A stretch of DNA of 56,505 nucleotides. Origin: Paenibacillus piscarius. GTDB lineage: Bacteria; Bacillota; Bacilli; Paenibacillales; Paenibacillaceae. Position 1 is the stretch's first letter, and the number at the start of each line of letters is the position of its first letter. The translations under genes were made by a program, and so were the position numbers. The stretch covers positions 1 through 56,505 of the forward strand of contig NZ_JAIEUI010000033.1 in assembly GCF_022234545.1 (NCBI RefSeq), given 5' to 3'. The notes under the pieces are model-generated. The model was given only the letters and a program-made list of their open reading frames with translations. It was not told the origin of the DNA and did not search any database. Positions 24,337 to 32,841 of the stretch are shown here, one piece after another.

Positions 24337-24933
24337 TTGACAGCTATAGACACAGGACAGCTTACGGGCAACGTGATCCGGCTTGAGCCACTGACAGCAC
24401 AGCATAAGCCGGAGCTAACTCAGGTGCTGAATGATCCGCAGATCTGGGAGTATACCTGGAGAAAAATCGGCTCCGCAGAACAGGCCGGACAGCTGGTGGA
24501 TACGGCCCTGGCAAATCAGGCAGCAGGCAAGGATATCCCCTATGTGATGATAGAGCAGGCGTCCGGCCGGATCGTAGGAACCACGCGGATGATGCATCTG
24601 GACCTGACACACCGGGGTGCCGAGATCGGCTGTACCTGGATCGCTCCGGAATTCTGGAGAACGGCGGTGAATACGGAAGCGAAGCTGCTTTTGCTGGAAT
24701 ATGGCTTTGAGGTGCTGGGTCTGATCCGGGTGGAATTCACCATTGTCAGTAACAATCTGCGCTCACAGCGGGCGGTTGAACGGATTGGCGCAGTCCGGGA
24801 AGGGGTGCTCCGCAAGCACCGGATAACACCCGGCGGTACAGTGCTGGACAATGTCGTGTACAGTATCATTGATGAGGAATGGCCTGCGGTGAAGACCAGG
24901 CTGCAATTTTTGCTGAATGAGAAATACAAATAG
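24337..24933 (+). CDS. GNAT acetyltransferase, RimJ/RimL type
   Basis: A 198-aa protein of the GNAT fold: IRLEPLTAQHKPEL at the start, an IVGTTRMMHLDLTHRGAEIG core strand, and SNNLRSQRAVERIGAVREGVLRKH, the typical acetyl-CoA-binding end of RimJ/L-like enzymes that acetylate protein N-termini or small amines. The start is TTG 24337 behind AGGGGGA. It follows thrS by 67 bases in the same direction with no clear terminator between, so co-transcription is possible. Confidence 0.85.
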   Translation: MTAIDTGQLTGNVIRLEPLTAQHKPELTQVLNDPQIWEYTWRKIGSAEQAGQLVDTALANQAAGKDIPYVMIEQASGRIVGTTRMMHLDLTHRGAEIGCTWIAPEFWRTAVNTEAKLLLLEYGFEVLGLIRVEFTIVSNNLRSQRAVERIGAVREGVLRKHRITPGGTVLDNVVYSIIDEEWPAVKTRLQFLLNEKYK

Positions 24934-24953
24934 CCCTAGCTGTGAAAGATTGA

Positions 24954-24959
24954 TATAAT
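24954..24959 (+). promoter_or_regulatory. -10 element of the Jet operon promoter
   Basis: TATAAT after TTGA, with no good -35 at the normal spacing. The transcript would start at about 24966, giving a leader of about 130 bases before the first gene. Confidence 0.5.
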
Positions 24960-24975
24960 AAAAAGACATGAGGAT

Positions 24976-25046
24976 AGAAACATATATTCCCCTCCTGTGG
25001 GGATGAGCTGCCCATACTTCACCCTTCGGGGTGGAGGTGGGTTTCT
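24976..25046 (+). ncRNA. Strongly folded three-way-junction leader of the Jet operon
   Basis: Outer stem AGAAA(C) (24976-24981) with (G)TTTCT (25041-25046) encloses two hairpins. One is TCCCC/GGGGA (24988-24992, 24999-25003). The other is long: CCCA (25011-25014)/TGGG (25038-25041) plus CTTCACCC paired to GGGTGGAG, capped by the very stable C-TTCG-G tetraloop. No T-tract follows, so it is not a terminator. It matches no riboswitch class I recognise. It lies 48 bases upstream of the JetA start. Confidence 0.6.
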
Positions 25047-25093
25047 GTATTGTTATGGGGAAATTACGAAGTGATGGCGAGGTTGGCGAACGG

Positions 25094-26599
25094 ATGAACT
25101 GGAATGATTTTGGTGAACGGAATAAGCGGTTGAATCCCCTATGGAGTCTCGGCGCGGGGATGAATCTCGGTGAGCTTCAGCCCTATAAAGAGATGATTGC
25201 GCTCAGCGTGCTGCTGCAGGTCTACTATCTGGAGCTTGAATCAAGTGAACAGAGGTCCAGGGAGGATCTGGTTGATCTGGCCTGGAATTCGCTTGAACGC
25301 TTCGGAATCGCGGGGCTGGGCAGCCCGGAGTCGGTGGAACGGCTGGTGGACGGGCTGCTGTGGAGCGGCAGCGGCGGGGATTTTGAGGCGAATTATTATG
25401 ATGATCTTACCCGTGAGATCGGGGTGCAGAAATACAAATATTTTACCGTGGACGAGGATGCCACACGCATCAGCTGGGAAGAGAACGGGACCACGATCTA
25501 CAGGCTCTCTGAATATGCGATGGAGCTGATCTTCATGAGCCATGAGATCATCGATGAGTTCCAGATCAGCATCAAGCTGCTGGAGATTCAGATGCATATC
25601 AAGCATGGACGGGTCACCCGGGCGATGCAGGATGTGAACGAGCTGATCTCCCGTGTGCGCAAAATGATTCAGCAGCAGCAGGAATACCGCAACGCGCTGC
25701 GCCGTAATCCGAAGCATATCTTCAGTGAATACGGCACGCAGCGGCATGGGCGGCTGGAGGAAATTCATCATCAGTTCGATGAGGAGCGCAAGCACTTCGA
25801 TAATATTCACCGTTCGCTGGCCCGGCTGGCCAATGATGAGAAGGATGTGATCGACTTCAACGAGCTGCGCCAGCTCTCCGAGCGGGTAGAGCTGTCCCGC
25901 AGAGTTCATGATGAACTGGCGGAGGTGGTGCTGAGCATCTTCGAGGCCGAGACGAATCTGCGGCTGAACTTCCCGGAATTGTTCTGGGGGGCAGCGGGCT
26001 TCAACTTCCGCACCCACGTCTGGGAGGAGTGGGTGAAGCAAGAGGGGCTGGAGGACGGAGATAGCCTGGAGACATTGATCAGCGGACTGTTCTCGCCGTC
26101 CCAGGACTTCATCTATCCGCTGGCCTGGGCCTGGGAGGAGCAGGATGTCGGCTTCCTGGCGGAGGATATGCCGGATGTTCTGGATGAAGCCGGGGAAGAA
26201 GAGGACTACACGTATGTTCCCCGGGGCATTCCATGGACCGATGTATGTGAACTGTGGCTGCCGGTTATGGCGGGAGTGGCTGCGCACGGCTGCTTCACCT
26301 TCACAGCCGAAGCCTTCACGGAGGATGAACAGCGGAGGTGGGCAGAGTCGCCCCATGCTGTGGACTTGTGGGTGCAATTCTTCCACACCGCCATTACTGT
26401 GCAAGAACAGGAGGCGGCAGCACAGAGCGGTACGGACGAATGCCAGAAGCTGCTTCAGCGGTTAATGGCAGACCATCCTGAGCTTGAGGTGCTGCGCGGC
26501 CGGAGGCTGCGCACAACAATCAGGCCAGGGCAGCATGGCAATGCACGCTTCCCGGGACTTGAGATCAGCCCTTATACCATTACTATAGAAGAGAACTGA
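25094..26599 (+). CDS. JetA/MksF-like kleisin subunit of an SMC-type (Wadjet) complex
   Basis: A 501-aa protein, largely helical, with an N-terminal winged-helix-like region (~15-130), helical and coiled parts at ~150-300 (HIKHGRVTRAMQDVNELISRVRKMIQQQQEYRN and following) and an acidic C-terminal third. There is no enzymatic motif. The assignment to the JetA (MukF/MksF-like kleisin) role rests on size, helical make-up and its place before a JetB-sized gene and a giant SMC-like ATPase. The open frame starts at 25031 inside the leader hairpin; ATG 25094, with GCGAGG about 10 bases before it, is preferred. It is 13 bases from the next gene. Confidence 0.75.
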   Translation: MNWNDFGERNKRLNPLWSLGAGMNLGELQPYKEMIALSVLLQVYYLELESSEQRSREDLVDLAWNSLERFGIAGLGSPESVERLVDGLLWSGSGGDFEANYYDDLTREIGVQKYKYFTVDEDATRISWEENGTTIYRLSEYAMELIFMSHEIIDEFQISIKLLEIQMHIKHGRVTRAMQDVNELISRVRKMIQQQQEYRNALRRNPKHIFSEYGTQRHGRLEEIHHQFDEERKHFDNIHRSLARLANDEKDVIDFNELRQLSERVELSRRVHDELAEVVLSIFEAETNLRLNFPELFWGAAGFNFRTHVWEEWVKQEGLEDGDSLETLISGLFSPSQDFIYPLAWAWEEQDVGFLAEDMPDVLDEAGEEEDYTYVPRGIPWTDVCELWLPVMAGVAAHGCFTFTAEAFTEDEQRRWAESPHAVDLWVQFFHTAITVQEQEAAAQSGTDECQKLLQRLMADHPELEVLRGRRLRTTIRPGQHGNARFPGLEISPYTITIEEN

Positions 26600-26612
26600 G
26601 AGGAGCCCTGAT

Positions 26613-27371
26613 ATGAGTTATTCGCTAGAGCAAGTGCAGATGGCTTCGCGGCTGTTCTTCGACCTGCTGCGCCGGAAGGTGATTCCGCTGGATGACCCGG
26701 CCGCTGCCGAATGTCTGCAGGACACGGCGGCTTACGATGCCTTGCAGTATGTAGCCAAAGAAGCGGGCTGCCGGGTGATGAATTCCGGGCATCGCCTGCA
26801 CCTGCTGGTGAGTCCGATCGGCTCCGGGTTCGCCAGCAATTTCACTCAGCTGCGTAACAAATATTCGCGGATTGAGCGGAAGACGCATCTGCATATCATT
26901 AATGTAATTATTCTGGTATTCCTGGCCGAGATGGATCAGGATGAGCAGCATTTCAAGCCCGGCCAGGACAGTATGTCATACATACAGTTGTCTGATCAGG
27001 TATCGGCGCTGTTCCAGGTCTGGATCGGCATGGATGAAGACGGCAGCTTCAGCAAGCAGTGGCGGCTGGATATCCAGGCGATGCACCGGATCTGGACCAG
27101 CCTCTATATGCAGACCCGGAGCCAGGAGGAAGGCGACACGCTGACCCGCGGGGCCGGCTCGCGCATCGGGCTGATCCATGAAGGCATGAAACTGCTGGAG
27201 GAGGAGCATCTGGTGTTTATTTCCGAGAATGAGAAGCGGATTTTCCCACGGGAAGAGCTATACGAACGGATGCGTTATCTCTACCATGACGTGGACCGCT
27301 ACAAAGAGCTGAAGGCGCTGGTCGGCCGCACACTCAGCGGACAGGAGGGGGAAGCCCATGCCGCGCATTGA
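26613..27371 (+). CDS. JetB/MksE-like subunit of an SMC-type (Wadjet) complex
   Basis: A 252-aa protein with the winged-helix build of MukE/MksE/JetB proteins: helical N-terminus, a strand-rich wing region (GCRVMNSGHRLHLLVSPIGS, ~48-67) and a second winged helix near the C-terminus (GMKLLEEEHLVFISENEKRIFPREELYERM). There are no catalytic motifs; it would bridge kleisin and SMC heads. GAGAGGAG precedes the start. The gene overlaps the SMC-like gene by 14 bases, so the two are made together. The identity rests mainly on context and size. Confidence 0.75.
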   Translation: MSYSLEQVQMASRLFFDLLRRKVIPLDDPAAAECLQDTAAYDALQYVAKEAGCRVMNSGHRLHLLVSPIGSGFASNFTQLRNKYSRIERKTHLHIINVIILVFLAEMDQDEQHFKPGQDSMSYIQLSDQVSALFQVWIGMDEDGSFSKQWRLDIQAMHRIWTSLYMQTRSQEEGDTLTRGAGSRIGLIHEGMKLLEEEHLVFISENEKRIFPREELYERMRYLYHDVDRYKELKALVGRTLSGQEGEAHAAH

Positions 27372-30300
27372 ACGAATCCGCATCACCGGATTGAAGTATG
27401 AGAAGATGCTGAAGCGCTACGAGGATATGATCCTTGATCTGTGCAATGAAGAGGGTCCGGCCAATACCCTGATCACGCTGATGAACGGCGGGGGGAAGGG
27501 CGTGCTGCTGCAATCGATCTTCCAGCTGCTGATGCCGAGAACCGCGTGGGGCAAGGATAACGAGAACCAGGTGGAGGCTTTTTTTCATAATCACAAGAAG
27601 CAGCTGAAGCCGTACACCTTCCACGTAGCCATTGAATGGCGGCTGGATGATCCTGAGCGCACGGAATATATCACTACCGGAATTGCAATGACGGCCCAGC
27701 AATCGGTTGACCAGCTGGAGATCAAGGTGGATTATTTGCTGTATGCGCTGCTGAAATACGGGGAGATGGCTGACCTTACCCTGAGTACACTGCCGCTGTA
27801 TGATCACGGAACGGGCAACCCGGCGAGCTTCGAGGCGATCCAGCAGTTCGTCCGCGAACGGCGTGGCGACATCAACGTCTACGGCAGCCACAGCTCAGAT
27901 CTGAAGAAGTATTATGGCTTCCTGGCCGATCATGATATTCATATCGATGAATGGCGCAATATGCGCAGAATCAACGGGGAAGAAGGCGGTATCAAAGGCT
28001 ATTTCCAGAAAAATGATGCCTTCACCAATCACCATCTGTTCGAGCGGTTAATTATTCCTGAGATCGGCTCCAGTCTCTACGGCACGATGCGCGAGGATGA
28101 AGGCTCCCTCCAGCGCATGTTCGTGGATACGGCTACAGTGGCGCAGCGGCTGCCGATGCTGGAGCAGCGGGAGCGGGCGTTCGCTGAATTCACTGCGCTG
28201 GCTGCCCCGCTCTATGAAGCGGTGAAGCAGGGCACTGAGGCCGACCGTAGCTTCCGCGAGACGGAATTGCTCGGGGCGCAGCTCTCAACAGTGATCCATG
28301 CGGAGCTGAAGAGCGCAGAGGACCAGCGCCGCAAGACCGGGGATGAACTGGCCGGATATCTTCAGGAAGCGAAGCAGCTCCGGTTCGAGAGCGACAATCT
28401 GAGCTATCTGCGGCTGAAGGAGGAGCATGACCGCAAGCAGGAGGAGTTCAAGGTGGTCTCGGAGCATCAGTCCCGGGCCAAGCAGCGGCTGGACGCGTCG
28501 AAGGCTAGAGAGATCGAGCTTGAAGTGGCCCATTATCTGGCCAGACGCCGGCTTCATCTCCGCCAGATCGAACAATGGCAGAAGGAGATTGAGGCCATCG
28601 AAGGGTCGCTGGAGATGAAAGAGCGCCAGGAGGTTATTCAGGGTGCGAAGCTGGAGCTGCGGAAGCAGTGGGAGCAGGTCAGCCGGTTATGGCAGAATCA
28701 GCACCTGTTCTTCAGCGGACAGCAGCAGGCCCAGGCTGCGGAGGAGAAGGTACTGCGCAAGGCCCGGGAGGAATTCCTGGTCGAGCAAGGCAGGCTGGAG
28801 GGCAAGCTTCAAGAGTTCACCACAGCGATCCGTCAATACACGGAAGAGCTGGGGGCCTTCGCCGCCCGCCACGGCCAGGAGGCGGCCCATTCGCCGGCGG
28901 CAGCGCTTCAGCGTACGCTGCTCACAGCACGCAGCCTCGCGGAGAATATCGCTGCGCTTCAAGCACAGCGTGCATCTGCTGAAGAACAGAAGCTGCTTCT
29001 GCATACGGCGCATACCCGGGCAGCTGAGAAGCTGCTTGGCGCTGAAGCCCAGGCGGAGGAGCTGGCCGCACGGATGGAAGCGCAGATGAATAAGGAATCG
29101 CAGCTCTGGTCGCAGCTGGTCGTTCTGCTGGAGCTGTATGAAGAACACCAGCAGCTGGGGACGGCTGCACTGCATGAAGCACAGCCGCTGATCCAGGAGC
29201 GGTTCATCCGCCGGATTGATGAGGCGGAGCAGCAGACGAAGCGGCTGCGGCGGGATTATTACCAGCAGCAGCTGGATGTGGAGCTGCAGCAGGAAGCCTA
29301 TTGGCTGCCGAATCATGACATCATGATCGTGAAGGATGCCCTGGAAGCGATGAAGATCAGCTCGATGACCGGGAGCATGTATCTGAACGACCAGTCATAT
29401 CTGGTGCGCGAGGAGGAGCTGGAGCGTCATCCGCTGCTTCCCTATGGGCTGATTGTCACGAAGCGAGAGGCGGCGAAGCTGCAGCCGGAGCTGCTTCAGG
29501 AGCTGCTGCTCAAAGCGCCGGTTCCGATCTTCGTGCGTGAGGAGATGGCAGAGGCTGGAGCGGAGGGCTTCCTGCTGCTGGCCCATCAGGGACCGCAGAT
29601 GGTGCTGCAACCGGAACGCTTCCAGGAATGGAAGCGGGGAATGGCCTCCAGACTGCGGGAGCAGGAGGAAGAGCTTCAGGCAGAGGAAGCCTATCTGACC
29701 AAGCTGAGATCCGCCCGCCAGGAAGTGGATCGCCTGCTTCAGGGCGAGCATACGGTCAGTCTGCGGGCCAGACAGCAGACGGCCATGACCCTGCTTCAGG
29801 AGCTACGCGGCCAGCTGAATGAAATGAATGCCGAACAGGCACGCTATGAGGAGGTCCTGGCGGGAATTTCCAGAGATCTGGCCGTCTGCGAAGCGGATAA
29901 GGCGGAGCAGGAGAGCCGGGCGGCCGCGCTGCGGGAATGGGCGGAGCGGACCCGGAAGCAAGAGCAGGATTACCAGGAGAAGCTGCAGGCGGTGGAGCAG
30001 AAGGCTGCGCTGGGCAAGGAGATCGAGGCTAAGGATCAGCAGCTTGCCCGGCTGAAGGCGGAGGTGGACAGCCTGGCTGCACAGCGGGAGAAATGGATCG
30101 GGGATGCCCGGTATTCCTTGTTCCCGCGCCTGCAGAACTGGTTCCCGGAGATCCGTTTCCCGGATGGAACAGCAGATGGGCAGGATGTGCTGTCAGAGGA
30201 AGCAGTAACGGATGTAACGGCACAGGACAAGCTGCTGCAGCTGCTCAGCACCGTTGAGAGTCTCCAGCAGTCTCTTAGCCGGAACGAGCTGGAGATCCGT

Positions 30301-31845
30301 ACCAGAACCGCCCAGATCAAAGCGGCGGGAGAACAGCTGGCCGAGCTGGAAGCGGCTGTGCAGGAGGTCGATGCAGCATGGGCCTCCGCTCCTGAGCCGC
30401 AGGAATCACCGGAGACGATCCAGTTGGCCAGAGTGCGGCAGAAGAGCGACACAGCCATGCTGGATGAGGATCTCCAGCAGCTCCGCGATTCCTTCATCCG
30501 CTGCCAGACGGAGCTGGATAACCTGCGCAAGGAGCTAAGCAAGTCTGAGAAGGCGGTCAAGGAGAAGCATGAACGGGCGGTCGAGCTCTGGCATGAGCCG
30601 CTGGAACCAAAGGGAGAAGAGATCAGTCAGCGGCTGCGCGAGAACGAGCATCTGCTGAATGTCTGCAAGCAGTCACTGCATGTGATGGACGGGTGGCTGC
30701 AGGTGCTGGGTAACCAGCGCCGGATTATGGACACCCATGTTGAGCACCGCGTTCAGCTCCGCGAGGTGCCGGAGGAATTGCAGCTCCGTGTAAGGGAGAG
30801 CTGCGAGCCGCTGGTCGAGGACTGGCTGCTGCGCAGCAAGGCCGCCCGCAGCCGGCGCGAGGACATTCTGCGCCAGGTGAAGGAAGAGCGGACCGCACTC
30901 AGCGGCAGAATTGCCAAGTCCGGCTGGAATGCGGAGCTTGCGACCAAGATTCTGGAGCGCCTGAACAACGTGCACTGGGAAGATTTCACCATCGCACTCC
31001 AGGTGCTGGACGCGATGCTTCAGAGCTCCCGCGACCAGATGGAGAGCATCCGCAGCGACAAGGAGGATATGGAGCTGTCCCGCAAGCTCTGGGTGGGCCG
31101 GGCCGCGAAGCGGGTAGTGCAGATTGTCGATATTCTCAAGCGGATGGAACGCCGGATGATCATTCATAATGAGAATGGACACGCCTTCCCGCTGGTCCGG
31201 CTGAACTACAAGAATATTAATGTGCCAAGAACAACCGAAGATATCGAGCCGCTGGTCAGCGATTACTTCAACCGCTGCATCAGCAGCCTGCTGGAGAAGT
31301 ATCCGAAGATGGAGCAGGTTCCTGCTTCCGCCGTCCGGGAGCTGATCAATGACGGACGAATGGTCTACGCCGCGCTGCAGAACCGTTTCCCGGTATTGCA
31401 GGTCTATAAGCCGGTGACGGAGAATTACTTCCTGTATGCCGCACCTGAGGATTATCATTATTCCGACTGGGAGGTTATCAACCGCGGGGCAGTGGATGAG
31501 GCGGTCGGCAGCGGCGGACAGCGCCAATCTGTTCAGCTGCTCGTCGCGATGATGATTATGACCCACAAGCGGGTGAACCGGGAGAACAAAGGCTGGACGG
31601 TGTTCCTGTATGACAATCCGTTCGGCGAGATGGTCTCCAACAACGTGCTTGATCCGGTCTTCGAGATTTCGAGGGCGCTGAAGTTCCAGTGGCTGATCGT
31701 GACGCCGCCGGAGCTGGTGAAGAATGATGTGAGCGTCCGTTTCGGTGTGTACTGGCAGCTGTATTTTGGCGGGGAGAAGGGCGATGCGCTTGGTTCAACC
31801 CTGATCAAGGGCGGCCGCAAGCTGGCCCCTGCTACGTTATTCTAG
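27358..31845 (+). CDS. JetC/MksB-like SMC-type ATPase
   Basis: A 1495-aa protein with a split ATPase head and long coiled coils. The N-terminal P-loop reads LMNGGGKGVLLQ (G44-G48; Lys47 is followed by Gly, not the usual Ser/Thr). Very Glu/Gln/Lys/Arg-rich coiled coil runs from ~270 to ~1290, interrupted near 640-760 by a more globular part (hinge-like; VKDALEAMKISSMTGSMYLND and following). The C-terminal head has a signature-type GSGGQRQS (1384-1391) and a Walker B-type VFLYDNPFGE (1415-1424; DNPF instead of DE). In Wadjet this subunit extrudes DNA loops. The size fits the long JetC type. No JetD gene follows. Confidence 0.88.
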   Translation: MPRIERIRITGLKYEKMLKRYEDMILDLCNEEGPANTLITLMNGGGKGVLLQSIFQLLMPRTAWGKDNENQVEAFFHNHKKQLKPYTFHVAIEWRLDDPERTEYITTGIAMTAQQSVDQLEIKVDYLLYALLKYGEMADLTLSTLPLYDHGTGNPASFEAIQQFVRERRGDINVYGSHSSDLKKYYGFLADHDIHIDEWRNMRRINGEEGGIKGYFQKNDAFTNHHLFERLIIPEIGSSLYGTMREDEGSLQRMFVDTATVAQRLPMLEQRERAFAEFTALAAPLYEAVKQGTEADRSFRETELLGAQLSTVIHAELKSAEDQRRKTGDELAGYLQEAKQLRFESDNLSYLRLKEEHDRKQEEFKVVSEHQSRAKQRLDASKAREIELEVAHYLARRRLHLRQIEQWQKEIEAIEGSLEMKERQEVIQGAKLELRKQWEQVSRLWQNQHLFFSGQQQAQAAEEKVLRKAREEFLVEQGRLEGKLQEFTTAIRQYTEELGAFAARHGQEAAHSPAAALQRTLLTARSLAENIAALQAQRASAEEQKLLLHTAHTRAAEKLLGAEAQAEELAARMEAQMNKESQLWSQLVVLLELYEEHQQLGTAALHEAQPLIQERFIRRIDEAEQQTKRLRRDYYQQQLDVELQQEAYWLPNHDIMIVKDALEAMKISSMTGSMYLNDQSYLVREEELERHPLLPYGLIVTKREAAKLQPELLQELLLKAPVPIFVREEMAEAGAEGFLLLAHQGPQMVLQPERFQEWKRGMASRLREQEEELQAEEAYLTKLRSARQEVDRLLQGEHTVSLRARQQTAMTLLQELRGQLNEMNAEQARYEEVLAGISRDLAVCEADKAEQESRAAALREWAERTRKQEQDYQEKLQAVEQKAALGKEIEAKDQQLARLKAEVDSLAAQREKWIGDARYSLFPRLQNWFPEIRFPDGTADGQDVLSEEAVTDVTAQDKLLQLLSTVESLQQSLSRNELEIRTRTAQIKAAGEQLAELEAAVQEVDAAWASAPEPQESPETIQLARVRQKSDTAMLDEDLQQLRDSFIRCQTELDNLRKELSKSEKAVKEKHERAVELWHEPLEPKGEEISQRLRENEHLLNVCKQSLHVMDGWLQVLGNQRRIMDTHVEHRVQLREVPEELQLRVRESCEPLVEDWLLRSKAARSRREDILRQVKEERTALSGRIAKSGWNAELATKILERLNNVHWEDFTIALQVLDAMLQSSRDQMESIRSDKEDMELSRKLWVGRAAKRVVQIVDILKRMERRMIIHNENGHAFPLVRLNYKNINVPRTTEDIEPLVSDYFNRCISSLLEKYPKMEQVPASAVRELINDGRMVYAALQNRFPVLQVYKPVTENYFLYAAPEDYHYSDWEVINRGAVDEAVGSGGQRQSVQLLVAMMIMTHKRVNRENKGWTVFLYDNPFGEMVSNNVLDPVFEISRALKFQWLIVTPPELVKNDVSVRFGVYWQLYFGGEKGDALGSTLIKGGRKLAPATLF

Positions 31846-31885
31846 GGCAGCAATACCAAATCTACAGACAGGTGGGAATGTGACA

Positions 31886-32716
31886 ATGATGAATCTGAAG
31901 TCAACAACCAAATTAGCAAACGGTGTAGAGATGCCATGGTTTGGGCTAGGCGTATTCAAGGTTCAGGAGGGTCAGGAGGTCATTGATTCGGTGAAGGCCG
32001 CTATCAAGGCAGGCTACAGAAGTATCGACACCGCCTCGGTCTACGGCAATGAAGAAGGCGTCGGGCAGGCGATCCGTGAATCCGGGGTAGCACGCGAGGA
32101 GTTGTTCATCACCACCAAGGTGTGGAATAACGAGCAGGGGTACGATTCTACGCTGGCAGCGTTCGACCAGAGCTTGAGCAGACTGGGACTGGATTATGCG
32201 GACCTGTATCTGGTGCACTGGCCGATCCGGGCCAAATACAAGGATACGTGGCGCGCCCTGGAAAAGCTGTATGCAGACGGCAGAGTCCGGGCGATCGGGG
32301 TGTCCAACTTCCAGATTGATCATCTGGAGGATCTGCTGACAGTGGCCAACGTGAAGCCGATGGTGAACCAGGTGGAGCTGCATCCGCTGCTCAGCCAGCT
32401 GGAGCTTCGTGAATACTGCAAGGCGCAGGGTATACAGATTGAAGCCTGGGCACCGCTGGCCCAAGGCCGTCTGCTGGACAATGAGGTGATCGCAGCTATT
32501 GCCGCCCGCCACAACAAGACGCTGGCCCAGATCATCCTGCGCTGGGATATCCAGAACGGCATTGTGACGATTCCGAAGTCGATCAAGGAAGAGCGGATTA
32601 TTGCCAATGCGGATATTTTTGACTTCGAGCTGTCGGCGGACGAGATCAGCCAGATTAATGCGCTGAACCGCGATGAGCGGTTTGGGTCTCATCCGGACCG
32701 GTTCAATAACGAGTAA
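31886..32716 (+). CDS. Aldo/keto reductase (2,5-diketogluconate/glyoxal reductase type)
   Basis: A 276-aa NADPH-dependent reductase of the AKR5-like group. The catalytic tetrad is visible as D48, Y53, K78 and H111 (SIDTASVYGNEE, ITTKVWN, LVHWP). The C-terminal cofactor motif is IPKSIKEERI. It is similar to Bacillus YvgN/YtbE, which reduce methylglyoxal and other carbonyls. AGGTGGGA at 31870-31877 points to ATG 31886; GTG 31880 is the alternative. It lies 40 bases after jetC with no terminator seen, in the position where jetD would be expected, but it is unrelated to JetD. Confidence 0.92.
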   Translation: MMNLKSTTKLANGVEMPWFGLGVFKVQEGQEVIDSVKAAIKAGYRSIDTASVYGNEEGVGQAIRESGVAREELFITTKVWNNEQGYDSTLAAFDQSLSRLGLDYADLYLVHWPIRAKYKDTWRALEKLYADGRVRAIGVSNFQIDHLEDLLTVANVKPMVNQVELHPLLSQLELREYCKAQGIQIEAWAPLAQGRLLDNEVIAAIAARHNKTLAQIILRWDIQNGIVTIPKSIKEERIIANADIFDFELSADEISQINALNRDERFGSHPDRFNNE

Positions 32717-32841
32717 GCTCTGGCAACTCTTTTGAATAATTGCTAGATTCGGACATACACATAAGAGAGATGGAACGTTAAGGCCATCCTGTGCGTAACC
32801 GATATAGTAAAAGAAGAGTTAAGAGAGCCGGAGGGGTATGA

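Noticed and set aside
25031..25093. N-terminal extension of the JetA-like protein
   Set aside because: It starts inside the folded leader stem without a ribosome site; ATG 25094 is more plausible.
31846..32841. JetD hidden directly downstream of jetC
   Set aside because: The downstream gene has a complete aldo/keto reductase tetrad; the gap before it is 40 bases and the one after it carries no suitable frame.
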